Below, one piece after another: positions 1 through 4,423 of a stretch of 8,932 nt of DNA (its first letter is position 1; every line of letters starts with the position of its first letter). Made by a program: the position numbers and the translations under genes. The DNA comes from Geoglobus sp. (lineage in GTDB: Archaea > Halobacteriota > Archaeoglobi > Archaeoglobales > Archaeoglobaceae), in assembly GCA_027016965.1 (NCBI GenBank), contig JALURI010000205.1, positions 1 through 8,932 of the forward strand, written 5' to 3'. The notes under the pieces were generated by a model. It saw nothing but the letters and a program-made list of their open reading frames with translations, was not told where the DNA came from and did no database searches.

Positions 1-728
1 CCCTTGCATCCCAATCCCACAACACAGTACTGCTCGCCAAATGTCTCAGCAAACTGCCCTTCAGAATAATAACCTGCTCTCGGGCAGTTGTCATGAGCTA
101 ACCTGCCAAACAGAAATTTGGGTCTGTGATGCTCATCAAGCTCAGGAATTGATGCTAACCCCCTTAAAGCCAGAACAAGTGCTCCAAGAGTTTGGGTCAT
201 CCAGTCCCCTGCTGGAGGACATCCTGGAACGCAGACTACAGGAAGTCCAAGGGCACTCTTCCACCCCTTTCCCAGGTGTTCAACCAAACCATGTGCTCCA
301 GTCGGATTTGGATCTCCGTGCGGTACTCCCCCATATGTTGCGCAGGCTCCAACAGCCACTGCTGCAGCAGTTCTTTCAGCGAGATTGTCTATCCAGTAAT
401 TCAGAGTGTAGAGTTCTCCATTATGTTCCCCAACCATGCACCAGAATCCCTCTCCGGCTTCCTCTTCATTCGGAACAGCTCCTTCCAGGACAAGGACAAA
501 TGGGTCGTATTTACCCTTTTTAGCATCTTTAAGTATATCAATTGCCCTGCTTCCCCAAGGAGCCATTACTGCCTGATGAAACACAAGATTTATGTTGGAA
601 ACCGGCTCTATGACGCCAGTTAGAACATCTGTGAGAGAGGGCATTGATGAGTTGGTCAGGGAGATCGTGCATCCCGTGCACCCCTGTCCCTCAAGCCAGA
701 TAATGTTTACAGACTCCGCCACAATCAT
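1..728 (-). CDS. [NiFe]-hydrogenase small subunit, 5' part (cut by window edge)
   Basis: Electron-transfer subunit of a [NiFe] hydrogenase; it carries the Fe-S clusters that take electrons from the Ni-Fe site of the large subunit, which should lie beyond the left edge. The 242 visible residues show the proximal cluster ligands Cys17 and Cys20 (GQGCTGCT), Cys129 (VGACATYGG) and Cys170 (VPGCPPAGD), then the start of the next cluster site, His212/Cys215 (LAHDNCPRAGYY). The start is ATG 728 or GTG 722; the GAGGTGAT at 734-727 touches the ATG and is better spaced for the GTG. An in-frame TGA at 747-749 leaves no room for a Tat signal peptide, so a cytoplasm-facing enzyme is likely. The stretch around LVLEGAVPN, GEGFWCMVG and NPTGAHGL resembles group 1 uptake enzymes, especially Tat-less group 1h-like small subunits; an Archaeoglobi-specific group 1 subtype is also possible. 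Family call sure, subgroup uncertain. Confidence 0.95.
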   Translation of the reverse strand, partial: MIVAESVNIIWLEGQGCTGCTISLTNSSMPSLTDVLTGVIEPVSNINLVFHQAVMAPWGSRAIDILKDAKKGKYDPFVLVLEGAVPNEEEAGEGFWCMVGEHNGELYTLNYWIDNLAERTAAAVAVGACATYGGVPHGDPNPTGAHGLVEHLGKGWKSALGLPVVCVPGCPPAGDWMTQTLGALVLALRGLASIPELDEHHRPKFLFGRLAHDNCPRAGYYSEGQFAETFGEQYCVVGLGCK

Positions 729-756
729 CACCTCAACAACCAACTTTCAATTTGTA

Positions 757-767
757 ATTATAAATAA
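757..767 (-). promoter_or_regulatory. TATA-like element of the hydrogenase small subunit gene
   Basis: On the minus strand the bases read TTATTTATAAT. The element is centred about 34 bp before ATG 728 and 40 bp before GTG 722, which would place transcription start near 736 and leave a very short leader containing the GAGGTGAT ribosome site. It lies in an A/T-rich divergent intergenic region (729-950) shared with the sirtuin gene. Assigned by position and composition only. Confidence 0.4.
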
Positions 768-920
768 CTAACAATATTTAATCTTTTTTGTCAAAGTATG
801 ATTTATTAAAGTATTATTATGTATTTCATATTTTCAATTCAATTATAACCTCATCCAAACCGGATCATTTAAATCTCATTTCCAATCTTCCAGATCTGAA
901 ACTAATTCAGTAGAGCTAAG

Positions 921-928
921 ATATTTAT
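921..928 (+). promoter_or_regulatory. TATA-like element of the sirtuin gene, predicting a leaderless start
   Basis: ATATTTAT is centred 26.5 bp before ATG 951, the distance expected between an archaeal TATA box and the transcription start. No Shine-Dalgarno-like purine run precedes the ATG, so the transcript probably begins at or next to the start codon. A second A/T-rich candidate, CATTTAAAT at 867-875, would give a leader of about 50 nt and is less convincing. Confidence 0.45.
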
Positions 929-950
929 CAAAGAAACTTATCAATCCAGT

Positions 951-1691
951 ATGATGACTCCTGAAAGTCTCTTTGAAATGATGAGATCTTTTGATGGAAA
1001 CCTTATCGCACTGACAGGGGCTGGAATCTCAGCAGACAGCGGAATACCAACCTTCAGAGGTAAAGATGGTTTGTGGAACAAATACCGCCCTGAAGAGCTC
1101 GCAACACCTCGGGCATTCGAAAGAGATCCGAAGCTTGTCTGGGAGTGGTATGTGTGGAGAATGAAAAAGATCTTTGAAGCCAGGCCTAATCCAGCCCACA
1201 GAGCTCTTGCTCTTATGGAAAAAGCCGGATTGTTGAAGGCAATAATAACTCAAAATGTGGATAACCTTCATGAGAGGGCTGAAAGCACGAACATAGTTCA
1301 CCTGCATGGCAGAATTGATGAAATGAGGTGCATAAAATGCGGAAATGTTGTTGAGATTACAGAGCTTCCTGAAAGCATCCCTCCCTACTGTGAGTGCAGT
1401 GGAATGATGAGACCAAACGTTGTATGGTTCGGGGAGGCTTTACCCGAAACGGTGCTCGACAAGGCAATCAGGCTGTGCACCAGCAGTAATGTTATCGTCA
1501 TAGGAACGTCTGCTGTCGTTCAGCCTGCAGCTTCCATGCCACTTTACGCCAAAAGTAATGGCTTCTCAGTTATAGAGATCAATCCGGATGTTACTCCATT
1601 AACCGATATTGCAGATGTATCGATCAGAGAAAGAGCAGGAAAAGCTTTTGAAGGAATATATGCTATTTTAAAAGAGGAAGAGATCCTGTGA
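951..1691 (+). CDS. cobB: NAD-dependent protein deacylase, Sir2 family (CobB/Sir2Af1 type)
   Basis: NAD+-dependent removal of acyl groups from protein lysines, releasing nicotinamide and O-acyl-ADP-ribose; cytoplasmic. The 246-residue protein is single-domain, the usual length for archaeal sirtuins. It shows the NAD-binding GAGISADSGIPTFRG (residues 23-37), TQNVDNLHERA (100-110), catalytic His119 (VHLHG), zinc ligands Cys127/Cys130 and Cys147/Cys149, WFGE (159-162), GTSAVVQPA and the C-terminal EINP. The second zinc pair is C-x-C, not C-x2-C. Tyr67 and Arg70 (WYVWRM) match the Tyr/Arg pair that lets class III sirtuins (SIRT5, CobB, Sir2Af1) accept succinyl and malonyl lysine, so desuccinylase activity is likely. 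ATG codons at 951 and 954 are both possible; the TATA spacing favours 951. The last 29 bases overlap the end of the convergent pth2 gene. Confidence 0.96.
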   Translation: MMTPESLFEMMRSFDGNLIALTGAGISADSGIPTFRGKDGLWNKYRPEELATPRAFERDPKLVWEWYVWRMKKIFEARPNPAHRALALMEKAGLLKAIITQNVDNLHERAESTNIVHLHGRIDEMRCIKCGNVVEITELPESIPPYCECSGMMRPNVVWFGEALPETVLDKAIRLCTSSNVIVIGTSAVVQPAASMPLYAKSNGFSVIEINPDVTPLTDIADVSIRERAGKAFEGIYAILKEEEIL

Positions 1692-2025
1692 TTCTGTCTA
1701 TTTTTTCACTCCTATCAGGACCTATGACGGCAGCCGTGATGGTATCGGGAGGAATTTCAGTCAGCCCGGCATCTCTAATATATGCGGCAGGCAGTCCAGC
1801 TTTTTTTGCTGTTTCAAAGACTTTTATCAGCTCTTTAAGGTTCTTCACTTTCAGAACAATCTTTTTCTGACCTTCCATTCTCCATTTCTCCCTGGTAGAT
1901 CTGTCAGACAGATCATAACCGATGATTGAGGCATGTGCAACCTGAACTGCAAGCTTTCCCCTTGAAAGCTTCAGGTCTTCCCTCACGACAATAACCTGCT
2001 TGTACTCACTCCTGTCCGAAGCCAT
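1663..2025 (-). CDS. pth2: Peptidyl-tRNA hydrolase, archaeal Pth2 type
   Basis: Hydrolyses the ester bond of peptidyl-tRNAs that drop off ribosomes, recycling the tRNA; cytoplasmic. The 120-residue protein has the Pth2 landmarks: KQVIVVREDLKLSRGK (residues 9-24), AVQVAHAS with His31, the EGQKKIVLKV strand (51-60), and DAGLTEIPPDTIT (85-97) followed by IGPD and the C-terminal KIDRITGSLPLLK. It looks very like the remembered A. fulgidus Pth2. The reading frame stays open upstream to 2115, but the family begins just before KQV, so I chose ATG 2025, which has AAAGGT directly in front. The first 20 bases lie inside the end of the preceding same-strand gene, suggesting translational coupling, and the 3' end overlaps the sirtuin gene on the other strand by 29 bp. 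Confidence 0.96.
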   Translation of the reverse strand: MASDRSEYKQVIVVREDLKLSRGKLAVQVAHASIIGYDLSDRSTREKWRMEGQKKIVLKVKNLKELIKVFETAKKAGLPAAYIRDAGLTEIPPDTITAAVIGPDRSEKIDRITGSLPLLK

Positions 2026-2269
2026 ACCTTTCAAGCTCTTCAAGACTGACAGGCTTGGATTTTTCCTCAACCCACCTTTCTCCAACACCCCTTGCTTTTT
2101 CCTCATCAAAATCATTGATCACCAGAAATTCTCCATCCTCCCTTACCGCCTCAAGCGGAACACCAAAGAATTTTTCTGAGCTTTTGATGATCAGGTGGTT
2201 GTCAAAGACATCTATGCTCTCCCCGATTTCCTTTCCATCCTTGCGAACGAATCTGCAAATTAAATCCAT
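2006..2269 (-). CDS. Small conserved archaeal protein upstream of pth2 (DUF5749-like)
   Basis: An 87-residue soluble protein of unknown function. Residues 1-55 alternate short strands and turns (CRFVRKDGKEIGESIDVFDN, then HLIIKS, FFGVPLEAV, GEFLVIND), which suggests a small beta-barrel or PRC-like fold; the rest is a charged helix ending in KSKPVSLEELERYGFGQE. From memory it resembles the small archaeal beta-barrel family called DUF5749; this was not checked. The frame extends upstream to 2323, but ATG 2269 is preferred because a TATA-like element lies 25.5 bp before it and the upstream 18 residues run into eroded sequence. It is the first gene of a unit with pth2, overlapping it by 20 bp, so a translation-related role is possible but is only inference from context. 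Confidence 0.8.
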   Translation of the reverse strand: MDLICRFVRKDGKEIGESIDVFDNHLIIKSSEKFFGVPLEAVREDGEFLVINDFDEEKARGVGERWVEEKSKPVSLEELERYGFGQE

Positions 2270-2290
2270 AAGGATTCTTGGCAGGTTGAA

Positions 2291-2298
2291 AAATAAAT
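2291..2298 (-). promoter_or_regulatory. TATA-like element of the small gene upstream of pth2
   Basis: On the minus strand the octamer reads ATTTATTT, preceded by CAAATG, which could be a BRE. It is centred 25.5 bp before ATG 2269 and no Shine-Dalgarno site lies between, so a leaderless transcript covering this gene and pth2 is predicted. Confidence 0.45.
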
Positions 2299-2425
2299 CA
2301 TTTGCGGATGCCGAATGTGTCATTTATTTCTCTCCAGATTTTTATTCCATGGATTATCTTTTCCTCACCAAAGTTTTTCCTCATCAAAGTGTGGTTTCAG
2401 CCGCTTTACAATCTTGGCAACATCT
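2298..2425 (-). other. Eroded coding-like fragments of unknown origin
   Basis: Downstream of the HD pseudogene on the same strand, two short open segments in different frames look like protein-coding remains. One reads NDEDVAKIVKRLKPHF and continues to DEEKLW before a TGA at 2367-2365. The other begins at 2369 and reads GEEKIIHGIKIWREINDT, ending FGIRK at a TGA at 2300-2298. The frame switch sits where one ends and the other begins, so they may be one former protein broken by a single indel. I do not recognise the family: it could be the C-terminal end of the HD phosphohydrolase or a separate lost gene. Confidence 0.4.
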
Positions 2426-3040
2426 TCATCGTTTTTGGTATCTTTTTGCTATGGTATATGCTTTTTTGCAGTTTTTTGATGTGCATTCCCCCGCCTCTAC
2501 TCCGATTCTCGGCTCAATTGTCAGTGCTGTTAGTTCTGCAAGCTCTGTATTGGAAATCTCTTCTGAGGAGGATATGTCTGTGTAGGAGACTATTGTCAGA
2601 GTCTCTATTAATCTCATGTAGTCGAATTTTCCGTATATTGCCCCTATATGGAGGAAATCCCTGTTGAGATAGTCGATTCTGTCTGCGTCTATCTGTCCCG
2701 ATAGTATTGTTCACAGCAGGTGAAGTGCTTTTGCGTCTTCTTCATCAACCTCTGTAACATTATCGGGAGAAATTAAAAATGCCACGTCTTCTAATCTGAC
2801 ACCCAGTCGCGATGCTTTTATTGAGAAGATATTCCCAAGCTCGTTTCTTAGTATTTCGATTGTTATCTCTTCATGGGGTTTACTCTATGGAAGGGGTCCC
2901 TCTGCTGCGTGAGAGTGTTCATCATCTTTATTCCAAGCTGTTTTATGTTTCTCAACCTTTGCATCGAAAAGGAGTCAAGCATCTCTTTATCAGTATAAGA
3001 CAAAATGTACGAACCCATGTACAGGATCTCTGATTTCCAT
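2426..3040 (-). pseudogene. Broken HD-superfamily phosphohydrolase gene (dNTPase/SAMHD1-like family)
   Basis: Joined across frames, the minus strand gives an HD-family phosphohydrolase of the COG1078 type, whose members hydrolyse (d)NTPs or related nucleotides. ATG 3040 starts MEIRDPVHGFVHF (to 3002). One extra base at 3001 shifts the frame to SYTDKEMLDSFSMQRLRNIKQLG (3000-2932). The third frame, open from about 2923, gives HSHAAEGPLP, a TAG at 2887-2885, then SKPHEEITIEILRNELGN, a TGA at 2713-2711, and TILSGQIDADRIDYLNRD, ending at 2426 after IEPRIGVEAG. Between KQLG and SHAAEG the family normally has the HTRFEHS and LLHD blocks; both are missing, so most metal ligands are gone. The TGA sits where relatives have Arg, consistent with a CGA to TGA change. 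The C-terminal part after GVEAG is also lost. Identification strong, exact ancestral length unknown. Confidence 0.85.
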
Positions 3041-3150
3041 GATATGCAAAATCATCCTAAAAATATTTTTCTGGTTTTTAATGGCGCATATTTGGAATGT
3101 GGGGCCAGTTTTTAATCATTAATGTTTACTGAAATTTACTCTGAGAAAAG

Positions 3151-3158
3151 TTTTAATG
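3151..3158 (+). promoter_or_regulatory. TATA-like element of the zinc-ribbon protein gene
   Basis: TTTTAATG, preceded by the purine-rich GAGAAAAG (possible BRE), is centred 26.5 bp before ATG 3181. The AAGTGAG abutting the ATG is too close to act as a Shine-Dalgarno site, so leaderless initiation is predicted. Confidence 0.4.
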
Positions 3159-3180
3159 TTTCAAACACCTATTAAGTGAG

Positions 3181-3633
3181 ATGGAGAATAAGTATATTAA
3201 AATCTGTCCAATCTGCAACAGTCCCGATGTTTCCCCTGATCTTTCAATTCCAGCAGCCGTGGCTTATGGCGCATTATACAATTACAGATGCAATCACTGC
3301 GGTTACATTGGTCCTATTTTTCCTGAAGTGCTTGCCGAAGATCTTTCTGAAACAAAAAAGAGGGACGAGATCTCAAAGGACTTCCCTTTGATTGATGTGA
3401 GTTATGGCAGAGGGTATTTTAAGCTTCTCAAGTATCTCTCATTTTTTGGAGTCCTCTTTTATCTTGTCCTTTTCATTGGTTTTCAGACGACTTATTCTTT
3501 AATCGGTCTAATTCTTTTCATCCTTCTCTCTGCTTTCCTGATTTTGAGAAAAGATGCATTGAAATCTCCCTTTGTCAGAATCGCAGGCCTTATAGCAATA
3601 CTACTTTACGCTATGGCATTCAGGATTTTTTAG
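3181..3633 (+). CDS. Zinc-ribbon membrane protein of unknown function
   Basis: A 150-residue protein whose function I do not recognise. Residues 9-12 (CPIC) and 37-40 (CNHC) form a two-knuckle zinc ribbon with a 24-residue insert. A charged linker (about 50-78) follows, then three hydrophobic segments at about 82-101, 105-122 and 132-147, ending in a short basic tail. The zinc ribbon has no signal peptide before it and is expected to stay cytoplasmic, anchored to the membrane. It lies alone between the HD pseudogene and cofC, on the same strand as cofC but with an apparent promoter of its own, so no operon role is indicated. The coding call rests on the paired CxxC motifs and membrane segments in one frame. 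Confidence 0.8.
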   Translation: MENKYIKICPICNSPDVSPDLSIPAAVAYGALYNYRCNHCGYIGPIFPEVLAEDLSETKKRDEISKDFPLIDVSYGRGYFKLLKYLSFFGVLFYLVLFIGFQTTYSLIGLILFILLSAFLILRKDALKSPFVRIAGLIAILLYAMAFRIF

Positions 3634-3647
3634 CCATTTTCAGCAAG

Positions 3648-3655
3648 TTTATTAA
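3648..3655 (+). promoter_or_regulatory. TATA-like element of cofC
   Basis: TTTATTAA is centred 26.5 bp before ATG 3678, inside the 44-bp gap after the zinc-ribbon gene. No Shine-Dalgarno motif precedes the ATG (CAACCAAAGTCCG), so cofC is predicted to have its own leaderless transcript. Confidence 0.5.
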
Positions 3656-3677
3656 ACCTCTTTGCAACCAAAGTCCG

Positions 3678-4280
3678 ATGGAGGTCTACATCCCCTTCAA
3701 ACCCTCAAATCCAAAATCCAGGCTGGCAGGAATTATGACTGAATGGGAAAGAGAGGAACTTGCCTTTACACTCCTCATGGATGTTCATGATACATGCGAT
3801 AATGCAACAATTCTCTCCACATCTCCCGACAGACGGCTGAATGGGCTAAAGCATGAGATTGATGATAGAGATCTTGACGTTGCAGTCACATCAAGGATAA
3901 AAAAAGGGGAGTGTGCTTTTGTGATGTCCGATCTTGCTCTCGTCACAGAGAAGATTGTAGATGAATTTTTGAGCCTTGGAAATGAGGTTGTCTTGGCTCC
4001 AGGAAGAAAGGGAGGTACGAACATGCTTCTTTCAAGAAACAAAAGCTTTTACACTTCATACCATTATGGAAGCTTCTTCAAGCATCTGAGAATCTGCCGG
4101 GAGCTTGGAATTGAATTTGGAATTTACGACTCATTCTATGCCAGCATAGATATTGATGACGAATCCGATCTGCTTGAGCTCATGCTTCATGGGAAGGGGA
4201 AGAGGAGCTACGAGTATCTTGAGAGTCTTGGGTTTTATGTAGATTTGTTTGAAAAAGATCCAGTGTTAAGAAGAGAATAA
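3678..4280 (+). CDS. cofC: 2-phospho-L-lactate guanylyltransferase (coenzyme F420 biosynthesis)
   Basis: Couples 2-phospho-L-lactate with GTP to form lactyl-2-diphospho-5'-guanosine, the activated side-chain donor that CofD transfers to Fo during F420 synthesis; cytoplasmic. The 200-residue protein is of normal family length. It shows the N-terminal nucleotide-binding stretch IPFKPSNPKSRLAG (5-18) with TEWEREELAFTLLMDV, the MSDLALVT block (83-90) where the metal-binding Asp85 is expected, APGRKGGTNMLL (107-118), YHYGSFFKH (128-136) and the IDIDDESDL motif (157-165). F420 carries electrons in the Archaeoglobales sulfate-reduction and C1 pathways, so the gene suits the host. It stands alone; cofD and the other F420 genes are not in the window. 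A 7-bp inverted repeat (ATCTGTA...TACAGAT, 4280-4303) follows the stop codon, with weak terminator potential. Confidence 0.95.
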   Translation: MEVYIPFKPSNPKSRLAGIMTEWEREELAFTLLMDVHDTCDNATILSTSPDRRLNGLKHEIDDRDLDVAVTSRIKKGECAFVMSDLALVTEKIVDEFLSLGNEVVLAPGRKGGTNMLLSRNKSFYTSYHYGSFFKHLRICRELGIEFGIYDSFYASIDIDDESDLLELMLHGKGKRSYEYLESLGFYVDLFEKDPVLRRE

Positions 4281-4303
4281 TCTGTATTTGGTTATTTACA
4301 GAT
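4280..4303 (+). terminator. Possible weak 3' hairpin after cofC
   Basis: ATCTGTA (4280-4286) and TACAGAT (4297-4303) form a perfect 7-bp inverted repeat with a 10-nt loop beginning at the last base of the cofC stop codon. A T-rich stretch, GATTTTGTTTAATT, follows at 4317-4330. Archaeal termination relies mainly on T-runs, so the hairpin itself may be incidental. Confidence 0.25.
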
Positions 4304-4364
4304 GGGTCCCTATACTGATTTTGTTTAATTGCATTCATGTCATTCATTGTTCGAGTTAAAGGAT

Positions 4365-4380
4365 TTTAGGTGAACCAAAA
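4365..4380 (+). promoter_or_regulatory. Upstream operator-like palindrome of the iron operon
   Basis: TTTAGGTGAACCAAAA is an imperfect palindrome (arms TTTAGGT and ACCAAAA, 6 of 7 positions paired). It ends next to the TATA box and would overlap the BRE and transcription factor B contact region. The TTAGG half-site resembles operators of DtxR/IdeR/MDR1-type iron-dependent repressors. A near copy lies 27 bp downstream. Confidence 0.5.
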
Positions 4381-4382
4381 AA

Positions 4383-4390
4383 TTTAAATA
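4383..4390 (+). promoter_or_regulatory. TATA box of the FTR1-ABC iron operon
   Basis: TTTAAATA in the A/T run 4377-4394 should give transcription start near 4412, leaving a leader of about a dozen bases that contains GGTG (4413-4416), a ribosome site 7 nt before ATG 4424. It is flanked on both sides by related palindromes, a layout in which a bound repressor would block the basal transcription factors. Confidence 0.5.
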
Positions 4391-4391
4391 A

Positions 4392-4407
4392 TTTAGGATT
4401 ACCGAAA
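4392..4407 (+). promoter_or_regulatory. Downstream operator-like palindrome of the iron operon
   Basis: TTTAGGATTACCGAAA matches the upstream element at 12 of 16 positions (TTTAGG...ACC.AAA) and is a weaker palindrome. It lies between the TATA box and the expected transcription start, where a bound repressor would hinder RNA polymerase. Centre-to-centre distance to the first copy is 27 bp. Confidence 0.5.
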
Positions 4408-4423
4408 TTAACGGTGTTTAGCC

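Noticed and set aside
41..623. Two overlapping plus-strand open frames at the left end
   Set aside because: They lie antisense to the hydrogenase small subunit, whose minus-strand frame carries all expected cysteine motifs; the plus-strand peptides have no recognisable domains.
729..950. Possible small RNA or CRISPR leader in the A/T-rich divergent region
   Set aside because: No repeats, no stable hairpin and no tRNA-like folding; promoter elements for the two flanking genes explain it well enough.
2055..2667. Plus-strand open frames of 176 and 121 residues
   Set aside because: Low-complexity Ser/Phe/Leu-rich translations antisense to the small gene upstream of pth2 and to the HD pseudogene; the minus strand gives recognisable protein families.
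2514..2714. A 66-residue minus-strand open frame rich in Arg and Asn
   Set aside because: It is an alternative frame of the HD pseudogene; the adjacent frame gives the family sequence SGQIDADRIDYLNRD.
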